Positions 32,496 through 40,860 of a DNA stretch of 45,568 bases are shown one piece after another. Origin of the DNA: CAYFJV01 sp964460605. GTDB taxonomy: Archaea; Nanobdellota; Nanobdellia; Woesearchaeales; GW2011-AR9. The notes below the pieces were generated by a model. That model saw only the letters and a program-made list of their open reading frames with translations. It searched no databases and had not been told where the DNA came from. A program made the position numbers and the translations under genes. Position 1 is the first letter of the stretch; each line of letters starts with the position of its first letter. The stretch covers positions 1 to 45,568 of the forward strand of contig CAYWPT010000003.1 of NCBI GenBank assembly GCA_964460605.1, in the 5' to 3' direction.

Positions 32496-32855
32496 TTACC
32501 CGTTTGCCCAAGTTACTGTACCTCTACATGCTCTAAACGCTTTATTATTTAAATGATATTTGAGAACTTTACCTTCACCAGTTTGACAAGAAATGTCTGT
32601 CTTTTCTCCAAGGATTGTTTGTTTATTATCTTCACAAGAAAATTGCTTTTGCACATCGTGACAACAATAACCCATATTCATTTGAGAATATTCTCCACCC
32701 CATTCTACAAAACATGTTCCCTCGCTTGGATCTGCAATATCATAAAATGCTTTTCCAGTTGAAGAAAAATCAAAACCAAAGAGGTTTATTAAAAAAATAA
32801 AAGAGATTAGTATTAAAGAAATGTTGATTATCCCCATCACTCTTTGATTATTCAT
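32496..32855 (-). CDS. Membrane-anchored cysteine-rich protein, unrecognised
   Basis: This 119-residue protein has an N-terminal anchor (about residues 8-29, GIINISLILISFIFLINLFGF) and STGKAFYDIADPS just after it. The outer part holds six or more cysteines (CFVEW, YCCHDVQKQFSCED, ISCQTG, ACRG), probably in disulfides. I recognise no family. It is directly upstream of the GH3 gene, with only a short spacing, and is likely cotranscribed and displayed on the same surface. Confidence 0.55.
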   Translation of the reverse strand: MNNQRVMGIINISLILISFIFLINLFGFDFSSTGKAFYDIADPSEGTCFVEWGGEYSQMNMGYCCHDVQKQFSCEDNKQTILGEKTDISCQTGEGKVLKYHLNNKAFRACRGTVTWANG

Positions 32856-32894
32856 ACTAAAAAGAAGATTAAATGAGTATTTAAATTTTAACTA

Positions 32895-33711
32895 TTACAT
32901 TTTTATCTTTCTAAGAGCTTTTTTAGCTGTACCTTCACCTAAAGCAATAAGCTCTTTTGATTTATGATAGTCAGTAATGTGAATTTTTTCTTTTGTTTCT
33001 AATATAATTTCAACGATATGTACTTTTTTTGCTTTTGCTATGGCCAAATCTTTTTTGAAAGCTTGATAACTCAATAATTCAAGAGCATGAGAGGTAAGAT
33101 TCATCATGTTCCAATTTCTTTCTCGATTTTGACCATTATAACCTACATTAACAATGATAAGTTGTTTTGCTTTGAGTGCGAGCGCTTCTTTTGTTCCAAC
33201 ATAATCACTCATACCACCATCAAGATATTTTTCCTTCCCTATTTGATAAGGAGCAAAAAAAGGTGGTATTGCCGTGCTTGCCATACAAGCTTTTTCTAAT
33301 GAACCTTTTTTGAAAAAAAACTCCTTCACCATCTCTGAGTCTTGTTGCATTAATGTATAAAGGGATTTTACAATCAGAAAAAATTTTTCCTTTCACAATT
33401 TCATTAACTTTTTTGTTCCAAACTTTTGATGAATAAATAGAATCTGCTTTGAAAAACTTCCTGAAAACAAGAGGATTTACCTTAAAGGTATCTTTTTTTC
33501 TCAATTTTAGCCAATACTCTTCAATAGAATTTGTATCGAAACCTAAAGCTACTGAAGCTGCGTTCAAAGATCCAACACTGGTTCCAATAATTAAATCTGG
33601 TTGAATTTTTTTTAATATAACTTTTAAGACTCCTGCTTCAAAAGCTCCTCTTGCACCACCACCTGAAAGGATAAGAGCAGTCTTTAGAGATGATTTTTTT
33701 GCATTAGTCAT
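32895..33711 (-). pseudogene. Patatin-like phospholipase split by a one-base frameshift
   Basis: The first frame (from an ATG at 33711, MTNAKKSSLK) contains LILSGGGARGAFEAGVL and GTSVGSLNAASVAL with the nucleophilic serine. The second frame contains KACMASTAIPPFFAP and KYLDGGMSDYVG with the catalytic aspartate (DGG). Both halves are needed for the Ser-Asp dyad. The switch lies at a run of eight Ts on the coding strand (33313-33320). Removing one T joins VFF to KKGSLEKACMAS and gives a normal patatin of about 270 residues. It may be a sequencing error, a real mutation or slippage. Confidence 0.8.
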
Positions 33712-33732
33712 ATTAGAGACAATATTTTTGGA

Positions 33733-33786
33733 TTTATAAAAATTGCTTGGAAAATTATATAAACACACCAACAATTAAACTTAAAA
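33733..33786. promoter_or_regulatory. Divergent promoter pair between the patatin and glutaredoxin genes
   Basis: For the minus strand a box at 33733-33741 lies about 26 bases before the patatin ATG (33711). For the plus strand ttatataaa (33755-33763) lies about 27 bases before the glutaredoxin ATG (33786). Neither gene has a well-spaced SD, so both mRNAs are probably leaderless. Confidence 0.5.
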
Positions 33787-34061
33787 TGAAGATAACACTA
33801 TACACAAGTCCACATTGTAAGTGGTCAACTCGAGCAAAAGAATTTCTAAAAAAGAAGAAAGTTGAATTTACTGAAAAGGACGTTATTGATGATGTTGAAA
33901 GACAGCACAACAAATATAGAAAAGAAATGATTGATAAAACAAGTCAGTTAACAACACCTGTCTTAGATGCCGAGGGAATTTTAGTGATAGGTTTTAATGA
34001 AAAAGATTATCTAGGAGCTTTAGAAAAAGCAAAAAAAATTGAAAAAATTGAAGAAGAATAA
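33786..34061 (+). CDS. Glutaredoxin-like protein with a monothiol-type motif
   Basis: This 91-residue protein starts MKITLYTSPHCKWSTRAKEF. The motif is C11-K-W-S14, that is CxxS and not CxxC, so it may act as a monothiol glutaredoxin or be unable to reduce disulfides alone. TTPVLDAEG supplies the cis-proline segment and IGFNEKDYLGALEKA the C-terminal helix. I take the ATG at 33786 because the 13 codons upstream precede the TATA-like box spacing and are not family-like. Confidence 0.8.
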   Translation: MKITLYTSPHCKWSTRAKEFLKKKKVEFTEKDVIDDVERQHNKYRKEMIDKTSQLTTPVLDAEGILVIGFNEKDYLGALEKAKKIEKIEEE

Positions 34062-34586
34062 CTATTCTATATATACTTCCATTGTTTGATAAAGAGAAAT
34101 TGTGTCAACAATTGTGCAAGTTCCCTTTTCTTCAAAAGTGTAGGCATAAGTATCGCCATCATAGAGAAATCCACTTACTAAACCATAACAAGACCTAATT
34201 CCATTTAATGCTGCTTCTTTTAAACGAGTATCACCACGTTCATGCACCCAAGTAACAGTGTCTCCTTTTTTTAGGTGTAGTTCATCTGGAACAAACCCCC
34301 CCCAGGTAATTGCAACAGTATGACTAGTTTTTCTTGGAGCTTCTGCTTTAATTTCTGATTTTTTAACAATATTAGTACCACCTTCAATGATTAATTTTGA
34401 AGATTTAACTTCTGATACTTCTTGCATTGCTTGTTTGTAAGCGTGCGTGAACAACTTTTGTTCATATAATTGTGATTGCCAATCTCCAAGACTTATATCC
34501 TCAAGTTCATCACCTGAAAAATCCCCTAATTCTAAAACTGCAAAAGAAATCGCTAAAACTGCTATTAGTAAAACTACCTTCCTCAT
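34062..34586 (-). CDS. Secreted cupredoxin-like domain protein, copper site incomplete
   Basis: This 174-residue protein has a signal peptide or anchor (about 1-17, MRKVVLLIAVLAISFAV), a helical spacer and a C-terminal plastocyanin-type domain (about 88-174): VAITWGGFVPDELHLKKGDT, VTWVHERGDTRLKEAALNG and GTCTIVDTISLYQTMEVYIE. In copper proteins the last segment reads C..H....M; here histidine is replaced by aspartate. It may bind metal weakly or be structural. ATG at 34586 is chosen with GAGGTG spaced upstream. Confidence 0.6.
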   Translation of the reverse strand: MRKVVLLIAVLAISFAVLELGDFSGDELEDISLGDWQSQLYEQKLFTHAYKQAMQEVSEVKSSKLIIEGGTNIVKKSEIKAEAPRKTSHTVAITWGGFVPDELHLKKGDTVTWVHERGDTRLKEAALNGIRSCYGLVSGFLYDGDTYAYTFEEKGTCTIVDTISLYQTMEVYIE

Positions 34587-34674
34587 TACACACACCTCTC
34601 ATCTATTTTAAAAAACAGTGATTTAATAAGTATTTCGATTCTTTGTAAGATTAGCTTTGTTAATAGAGAAAAAA

Positions 34675-34716
34675 TTTATAAACAAAGAGAAACACATTTT
34701 ACCATAGGTGGACAAT
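34675..34716 (+). promoter_or_regulatory. Promoter and SD of the CARDB/ABC exporter operon
   Basis: The TATA-like tttataaa (34675-34682) is followed by GGTGG (34707-34711), spaced four bases before a TTG start codon at 34716. The TTG start is supported by the SD and by the signal peptide that begins there. Confidence 0.5.
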
Positions 34717-35963
34717 TGAGAAAGACAAGTGTTATAGTATTGAGTGTATTAATTTTATCATTGTTTCTAGTCCCACAAGTATTTGCTGAGTTTGGAGGGA
34801 GTCCGATTATTAAGACAACTTTAGTTTCTCAAACTCCAGATCCAGTACAGCCTGGAGAAGTATTTACTGTTAAATTCAAAGTTGAGAATGAAGGAGAAGA
34901 GACAAATGCTCCAGTAATAGTGAGGTTAAGTCCAAAATATCCACTATCTATTTATGGAGATGTTACCAATAAAGATATTGGAATTTTACGTTCAGTGAGC
35001 AAAGGTTCTGATGCAATCATTGTTGAGTATCAGCTTAAAGTTGATGAAAATGCAGCAGAGGGTGATGTTGAATTAGAACTTTATTTAGATACCACTGATG
35101 CAGGTGGGAGAGCTTATACAAATGATGAATTTATGGTTAACATTGAAACAAGAGATCCAATTTTAGAGATTAGCTCCATTGAGACAAGCACTGACAGGAT
35201 TGCTCCTGGAAGAAATGCAGAGGTTGACATCATGCTAAAAAATATTGCAGATTCTTTATTACGAGATGTTGTAATTACTTTAGATTTAGACGGTGATGAT
35301 ATCCCTTTTGCACCATATCAAAGTACTTCAGAGAGAATGATTTCTGTTCTCAGTTCTGGTTTTCAAAAATCTGTAAAGTTTAATGTTATTGCAGAACCTG
35401 ACGCAGAAGATGGATTATATAAGATTCCAATCACTATCACTTATACAGATGAAGTAGGTAATGAAGAATCTTTGAGTGATGTTATCGCACTACAAATTGG
35501 TAAGCAACCAAAATTGAAAGCTTTTGTTAAGAAAAGTGATATTTACAAAAAAGGCCAAGAAGGTACAGTAACCATTGGTTTAGCTAATAGTAATACGGGA
35601 AATATTAATTATTTAGAGATTGAGATTTTAGAATCAGATGATTTTATTTTAACTTCGCCTACAAGTTATTTTTATATTGGTGATTTAGACAGTGATGATA
35701 CAGAAAGTGAAGAGATTAGTATTTATGTTAAAAAATGGACCAAAGGAGTTACAATTCCAGTTCTTGCTTCTTATGGAGATGATAATAATAGACAATATCA
35801 AGAACAGTTTGATCTAGATCTTAAATTATATAGTGGAGCTAGTGCTGTTCGTTATGGTTTTGAAGAAAGTCAAACAAAAAGTCTTCTTAGTTTCTTTACT
35901 TTTGTAGCAGTTGTGATAGTTGGATGGCTTTATTGGAAGAAAAGAAAAAAAAAGAAAAAATAG
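34716..35963 (+). CDS. Exported CARDB/COG1361-like protein with C-terminal anchor
   Basis: This 415-residue protein has a signal peptide (RKTSVIVLSVLILSLFLVPQ), then two or three Ig-like beta domains of the CARDB/NEW3 kind (QTPDPVQPGEVFTVKFKVEN; TSTDRIAPGRNAEVDIMLKN; KGQEGTVTIGLANSNTGNIN), and a membrane segment (about 388-406) with a KKRKKKKK end. Such proteins are often encoded beside MacB-type exporters in archaea, as here: two permease genes and an ATPase follow. A TTG start is used. It may be the outer partner that presents or receives the substrate. Confidence 0.75.
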   Translation: MRKTSVIVLSVLILSLFLVPQVFAEFGGSPIIKTTLVSQTPDPVQPGEVFTVKFKVENEGEETNAPVIVRLSPKYPLSIYGDVTNKDIGILRSVSKGSDAIIVEYQLKVDENAAEGDVELELYLDTTDAGGRAYTNDEFMVNIETRDPILEISSIETSTDRIAPGRNAEVDIMLKNIADSLLRDVVITLDLDGDDIPFAPYQSTSERMISVLSSGFQKSVKFNVIAEPDAEDGLYKIPITITYTDEVGNEESLSDVIALQIGKQPKLKAFVKKSDIYKKGQEGTVTIGLANSNTGNINYLEIEILESDDFILTSPTSYFYIGDLDSDDTESEEISIYVKKWTKGVTIPVLASYGDDNNRQYQEQFDLDLKLYSGASAVRYGFEESQTKSLLSFFTFVAVVIVGWLYWKKRKKKKK

Positions 35964-35983
35964 TCCAATAAGGAGGATTTTCA

Positions 35984-37198
35984 ATGATGAGGGATTACTT
36001 TACACTTGCTTTAAAGAGTGTGAAGAAACGTAGAATGCGTTCTTGGCTAACCATGATTGGTATATTCATAGGCATTGGTGCAGTAGTTGCTATCCTCTCT
36101 TTATCACAAGGTCTTCAGCAGGCTGTGCTTGGACAATTTGCAAATATTGGTTCTGATAAATTAGTTGTGCAAGCTGCAGGTGGAGGATTTGGACCACCAG
36201 GAGAAGCAGTAGTTGAGCCCTTACATGATAAAGATAAAAAAGCTATTGCTCAAACAAAAGGGGTTGATGTAGTAATGGGTAGACTGATACGTTCAGCCCA
36301 AGTAGAATTTAAAGATGAACTTCGTTTTTCCTTTTTGGTATCTCTTCCAGAAGATGATGCTGAACGTGAGCTTATTTTTGATGTTTTAAATTATGAAGTT
36401 GCAGAAGGAAAAATGTTTGATAGGAACGCTAACTTTGAGATTTTAATTAACCAGAATTTTGCAGAGACTTTATTTCAAGAGGAGATGGGTCTTCGTGATA
36501 AGATATTTGTTCAAGGACGAGAATTTAAGATTGTTGGAATCTTAAAAAAAACTGGAGATCCGAGAACAGATACTGCATTTCTTATTCCAGAGAAATCTAT
36601 GAAAGAAGTACTTAATATTGATGATGAGATTGATTTTATTGCAGCGCAAGTTGAAGCTGGTGAGAACATTGAACTTGTAGCTGAAAGGATGGAAGATAAT
36701 TTGCGTGATTCCCGTAATGTTGAAGAAGGAAAAGAAAATTTTCAGGTACAAGTACCCCAAAATATTGTAGAAACCCTCACTGGAGTTTTAACTGTGCTGC
36801 AGGGAGTCTTAGTAGGTATTGCTGGGATTAGTTTATTAGTTGGTGCTATTGGTATTATGAATACTATGTATACTTCAGTTTATGAGAGAACAAAAGAAAT
36901 TGGCATTATGAAAGCTGTTGGAGCTTCACGAAAAAAGATTATGTTATTATTTTTATTAGAATCAGGCATGCTTGGCCTGAGTGGTGGCGCCATAGGCGTA
37001 CTTGTTGGTTTTGGGGTGAGTAAATCAGTAGAATTTATTGCAGCACAACAATTTGGTGCTTCACTTATTCAAGCCGAGATTAACTTGACAATGGTTTTAG
37101 GGGCTTTGTTTTTTGCTTTTGGGATTGGGGCTTTTTCAGGAGTCTTCCCAGCAGTACAAGCTTCAAAAATGGAGATAGTAGATGCTTTACGTAAATAG
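35984..37198 (+). CDS. ABC transporter permease, MacB/FtsX type (first copy)
   Basis: This 404-residue protein has one N-terminal membrane helix (RRMRSWLTMIGIFIGIGAVV), a large outside domain (about 45-265) and three C-terminal helices (about 270-400) with IGIMNTMYTSVYERTKEIGI and MKAVGASRKKIMLLFLLESG, the coupling segment. This is the MacB/FtsX permease fold. It pairs with the gene at 37209 and the ATPase at 38425. The SD GGAGGAT precedes the double ATG. Confidence 0.9.
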   Translation: MMRDYFTLALKSVKKRRMRSWLTMIGIFIGIGAVVAILSLSQGLQQAVLGQFANIGSDKLVVQAAGGGFGPPGEAVVEPLHDKDKKAIAQTKGVDVVMGRLIRSAQVEFKDELRFSFLVSLPEDDAERELIFDVLNYEVAEGKMFDRNANFEILINQNFAETLFQEEMGLRDKIFVQGREFKIVGILKKTGDPRTDTAFLIPEKSMKEVLNIDDEIDFIAAQVEAGENIELVAERMEDNLRDSRNVEEGKENFQVQVPQNIVETLTGVLTVLQGVLVGIAGISLLVGAIGIMNTMYTSVYERTKEIGIMKAVGASRKKIMLLFLLESGMLGLSGGAIGVLVGFGVSKSVEFIAAQQFGASLIQAEINLTMVLGALFFAFGIGAFSGVFPAVQASKMEIVDALRK

Positions 37199-37208
37199 GT
37201 AAATTTCA

Positions 37209-38432
37209 ATGGATGCGAGAAAATATATTAAAATAGCGTGGAAAGAGATTAGAAGGCGTAAGCTCCGTTCTTTTTTGACTCTCATTGGTGTTATTATTGG
37301 TATTTCTGCTATTGTATCACTTATTACTTTAGGCCAAGGTTTAGAAAATGCTATTGAAGAACAATTATCTGCTTTAGGAAATGATAAATTGTTTATTACA
37401 GCTAAAGGAAATACCTTAACACCGGGAATTTCTACAGATGCTGTGAAAATTGATGAAGATGATTTAGAATTTTTACGTGATATTGATGGCGTAAAAAAAG
37501 CAACAGGCGCAATATTTTCTACAGCAGATATTGAGTTTAATAACCTTGTTCGTTTTAATTTCATCTCTGGAATGCCAACAGATTTAGAAGAGAGAAAACT
37601 TATTGGAGAAGCACAAAGTTATACAATTGCACGGGGAAGAACTTTAGATAAAGGAGACAAATTCAAAGTGGTTGTCGGTCATTCCTACTCTGAAGATATC
37701 ATGTATGAGAAAGAGCTTGATGTTGGCGACAAGATACTTATAAAAAATCGAGAGTTTAAAGTTATTGGAATTTTAGAAAAAATTGGTAGTCCACCAGATG
37801 ATCAGTCGGTTTTAATCCCAATTGATACTTATCAAGAGATATTTGATAGTGGCGAAGAGCTTGGTTTATTGGTTGCGCAATCAGAAGCAGGTGAAGATGT
37901 TAGCAAGATTGGTAAACGTATTGAAGAAGAGATGAGAGAGTTTCGTGGTTTAGAAGAAGGTAAGGAGGATATCAATGTGGAAACACCTATTGAATTAGCT
38001 GCTGGTTTTACAAATATTCTTAATATTGTCAAATTAGTAATTGTTGGTATTGCTGGAATTAGTTTATTAGTTGGCGGAATTGGAATTATGAACACCATGT
38101 ATACTTCTGTTCTACAAAGGACTAAAGAAATTGGAATTATGAAAGCTCTTGGTGCTCAAAATAAGGATATTTTATGGTTGTTTATTGTGGAGAGTGGTTT
38201 TTATGGGTTGATAGGCGGAGTGCTAGGTATTGCACTTGGTTTTGGTTTCGCTAAATTTGTTGAACAGGTGTTTATTTTAGCTGTAGGACCGGCATTTTTA
38301 TCAATACAAGTAGATTATTTATTGTTGATAGGAACACTTGCTTTTGCATTTTTTGTGGGTACATTAAGTGGTATTGCTCCTGCAAGGCAAGCATCTAAAA
38401 TGGATCCTGTGGAGAGTCTGAGGTATGAGTAA
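37209..38432 (+). CDS. ABC transporter permease, MacB/FtsX type (second copy)
   Basis: This 407-residue protein is a paralogue of its neighbour, with the same plan: RKLRSFLTLIGVIIGISAIV, outside domain, then IGIMNTMYTSVLQRTKEIGI and MKALGAQNKDILWLFIVESG. The two permeases would form a heterodimer. It overlaps the ATPase gene by eight bases, a sign of coupled translation. The substrate may be a peptide, lipid or other amphiphile; it is not readable from the sequence. Confidence 0.9.
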   Translation: MDARKYIKIAWKEIRRRKLRSFLTLIGVIIGISAIVSLITLGQGLENAIEEQLSALGNDKLFITAKGNTLTPGISTDAVKIDEDDLEFLRDIDGVKKATGAIFSTADIEFNNLVRFNFISGMPTDLEERKLIGEAQSYTIARGRTLDKGDKFKVVVGHSYSEDIMYEKELDVGDKILIKNREFKVIGILEKIGSPPDDQSVLIPIDTYQEIFDSGEELGLLVAQSEAGEDVSKIGKRIEEEMREFRGLEEGKEDINVETPIELAAGFTNILNIVKLVIVGIAGISLLVGGIGIMNTMYTSVLQRTKEIGIMKALGAQNKDILWLFIVESGFYGLIGGVLGIALGFGFAKFVEQVFILAVGPAFLSIQVDYLLLIGTLAFAFFVGTLSGIAPARQASKMDPVESLRYE

Positions 38433-39129
38433 AAAAGTAATGATTGAGTTAAAGGACGTGTGGAGAACTTACTTTTTAGGAAATAATCGCCTAGATGTAT
38501 TGAAAGGAGTTAATTTACAAGTAAAACAGGGAGAATTCGTAGCTATCATTGGCCCTTCAGGTTCTGGTAAATCAACTATGATGAATCAAGTTGGTATTTT
38601 AGATAGGCCAAGTCAAGGAATTGTATATTTAGAAGGGCATGATATTAGTAAATACAATGATTCTGAGTTAGCACAAATTCGGGGTAAAAAAATAGGTTTT
38701 ATTTTCCAACAATTCAATTTAATCCCCACACTTACTGCTTTAGAGAATGTTACTTTACCCATGATGTTTCAAGACGTTCCTGAAGAGAAAAGGATTAAAC
38801 GTGGTGAGAGTCTTTTGCGTTCTGTTGAATTAGGAGATCGTATGGAACATAGTCCACAAGAATTGAGTGGTGGGCAACAGCAACGTGTGGCGATTGCTAG
38901 AGCTTTAGTAAATAATCCAGATATTATATTAGCAGATGAGCCAACTGGAAATTTAGATTCACATTCAGGACAACAAATCATGGACATGCTTCGTGATTTT
39001 CATAAACACGAGGGTAAAACTATTATTTTGATTACCCATGATATCCATCTAGTAAAGTATGCTGACAAAGTAGTGCATCTAAAGGATGGTGTGATTGAGA
39101 AATTAGAACATAATGGGATACATCGTTAG
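38425..39129 (+). CDS. ABC transporter ATPase, MacB/LolD type
   Basis: This 234-residue ATPase has Walker A GPSGSGKST (43-51), the Q-loop FIFQQFNLIP, the signature LSGGQ (147-151), Walker B ILADEPTGNLD (168-178) and the H-loop histidine in ILITHD. The EPTGNLDS segment is typical of the LolD/MacB/FtsE group. It completes the exporter operon with two permeases and a CARDB protein. Confidence 0.94.
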   Translation: MSKKVMIELKDVWRTYFLGNNRLDVLKGVNLQVKQGEFVAIIGPSGSGKSTMMNQVGILDRPSQGIVYLEGHDISKYNDSELAQIRGKKIGFIFQQFNLIPTLTALENVTLPMMFQDVPEEKRIKRGESLLRSVELGDRMEHSPQELSGGQQQRVAIARALVNNPDIILADEPTGNLDSHSGQQIMDMLRDFHKHEGKTIILITHDIHLVKYADKVVHLKDGVIEKLEHNGIHR

Positions 39130-39182
39130 TTATTTTTTAAACCATATTTTCTGATAGAAATATCTTGCAGACCATCTAAATA

Positions 39183-39232
39183 TTTATAAACATTTTTTCG
39201 AGAAAAATAGACGAGGGAGGTGATTATCCTTG
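39183..39232 (+). promoter_or_regulatory. TATA box and strong SD of the DsbA-cupredoxin gene
   Basis: The box tttataaa (39183-39190) is followed by GGGAGGTGAT (39216-39224 region), five bases before a TTG start. The SD and the charged start MERKKIDEID decide the start codon. Confidence 0.5.
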
Positions 39233-40816
39233 GAACGAAAAAAAATTGATGAGATAGATGAATCATTCTTTGGTGAAGAAATCGTTGAAGAGGAAAGTTC
39301 TAGACTTAAGAAGGCTAGTCCAAAAGTAGTTAAAACAAAAAGTAAAACAGTTAAAAAAGCTACAAAGAAAAAAGAAATTAAAGTAGATGCAGATGTAGAA
39401 GCTATTAAAGCTGAAATTCTAAAAGATGTTAAAGAAGATAGTATTACTATTATTCCAGAAGAAAAAACTAAACCGGTTTCTGAAAAGAAAGCTGAGATTA
39501 AACCTGAAGTAAAGGTTGAGGCAGTTGAAGCAGTAAAAACAGAGAATAAGCCAGTTGAACCATGGGATGAGGAACCAAGTGCTTCTGATGAAGATAGTTT
39601 ATTTAGTAAAGCTTCAACTTGGAAAGCAATTGCAGGAGTATTAGTTCTATTACTTTTATTCTCAGCGTTTAGTGGAGGGTCTAGTACTGGTGCTCTTGTA
39701 GCAGGAGATGGCATTGGTCTTAAATTAGCTGAACAAAAAGCTTTAGATTATGTAAACACAGAATTATTACAAGCACCATTTACTGCAGAATTGAAAGGTT
39801 CTGAAGAGCTTGATAATTTATACAGATTACAATTTTCTGTTGCTGGTCAAGATGTTGATTCTTATTTAACAAAAGATGGAGAACTCTTTTTCCCACAAGG
39901 TTTTAACCTAGATGGTAGCGTTGTAGCTTTACCTGAAGAGACAAATCTTGATGTAGGAGATACAAGCACCGTAAGTATTGAAGGTGATGCTGTCTTAGGG
40001 GATGTAAACGCTCCAGTGACCATTGTTGAATTTAGTGATTTCCAATGTGCTTTCTGTAAAAGAGCACACCCTGTGCTAAAAGAAATTGAAGAAGCTTATG
40101 TTGCTAGTGGTAAAGTGAAAATTGTTTACAAAGACTTTCCATTAGAGAGTATTCATCCTGAAGCTAAACCAGCTGCTTTAGCTGCTGAATGTGCAAATGA
40201 ACAAGGAAGATTTTGGGAATACCACGACATTTTGTTTGATAGACAAGCTGAATTGAGTAAAGAGAGTTATTTTACTTGGGCAGAAGAACTTGGCTTAGAC
40301 TTGAATCAGTTTACACAATGCATAGAGAGTGAAAAGTATAGTGCCGAAGTTGATGCTGACTTTGCTGAAGGAAGCTCATTAGGAGTTACTGGAACACCTG
40401 CATTTTTTGTGAATGGAAAAATGATTAATGGCGCACAACCATTTGAAGTCTTTGAAGAAGAGATTGAAGCTATTTTAGCAGCAATTGAAAACGCAGACGC
40501 TCAAGGTGTTGTTCCAGAAGCTCCAGCAGAAGTTGTACCTGTTGTTGTAAGTGAACCAGTTGCAGTTACTCTACAAGCCAAAAGATGGTTATTTAGTCCC
40601 AGAATTGTTAGCGTTGGACAAGGAGATTCAATTGAGTTAACCATTATCCCAGACGGACTTGATTTTACCTTTGCAATTCCTGATTTAGGTATCGAGAAAG
40701 AGGTTATAGGAACAAGTACAATTAGTTTTACTGCTGAGAGTAGTGGTAATTTTGAGATGACTTGTAACTCTTGTGAATCTTGGAGAGGTATGACTGGAAC
40801 TTTAATTGTAGAATAG
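39230..40816 (+). CDS. Membrane-anchored DsbA-type thiol oxidoreductase fused to a cupredoxin-like domain
   Basis: This 528-residue protein has a long charged cytoplasmic part (1-128, KVVKTKSKTVKKATKKKE and acidic runs), an anchor (about 131-148), a post-anchor SSTG motif, a small unknown domain (about 160-235), a DsbA-like thioredoxin domain (about 245-425) with the redox pair C273-AF-C276 in FSDFQCAFCKRAHP and cis-Pro in VTGTPAFFVNG, and a C-terminal beta domain (about 440-528, WLFSPRIVSVGQGDSIELTI) like cupredoxins. The last part has CNSCESWRGMTG, like the CuA site of cytochrome oxidase subunit 2 but without its histidine. It could form or repair disulfides in surface proteins. Confidence 0.8.
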   Translation: MERKKIDEIDESFFGEEIVEEESSRLKKASPKVVKTKSKTVKKATKKKEIKVDADVEAIKAEILKDVKEDSITIIPEEKTKPVSEKKAEIKPEVKVEAVEAVKTENKPVEPWDEEPSASDEDSLFSKASTWKAIAGVLVLLLLFSAFSGGSSTGALVAGDGIGLKLAEQKALDYVNTELLQAPFTAELKGSEELDNLYRLQFSVAGQDVDSYLTKDGELFFPQGFNLDGSVVALPEETNLDVGDTSTVSIEGDAVLGDVNAPVTIVEFSDFQCAFCKRAHPVLKEIEEAYVASGKVKIVYKDFPLESIHPEAKPAALAAECANEQGRFWEYHDILFDRQAELSKESYFTWAEELGLDLNQFTQCIESEKYSAEVDADFAEGSSLGVTGTPAFFVNGKMINGAQPFEVFEEEIEAILAAIENADAQGVVPEAPAEVVPVVVSEPVAVTLQAKRWLFSPRIVSVGQGDSIELTIIPDGLDFTFAIPDLGIEKEVIGTSTISFTAESSGNFEMTCNSCESWRGMTGTLIVE

Positions 40817-40860
40817 GCTTTTTCAAGCACAATTTTATTCCTTTTTTCTTATTTTATTCT
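40817..40860 (+). terminator. T-rich convergent terminator region
   Basis: The 44 bases between two convergent genes are T-rich on the plus strand (ttttattccttttttcttattttattc), a likely stop for the DsbA-cupredoxin transcript. Confidence 0.4.
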
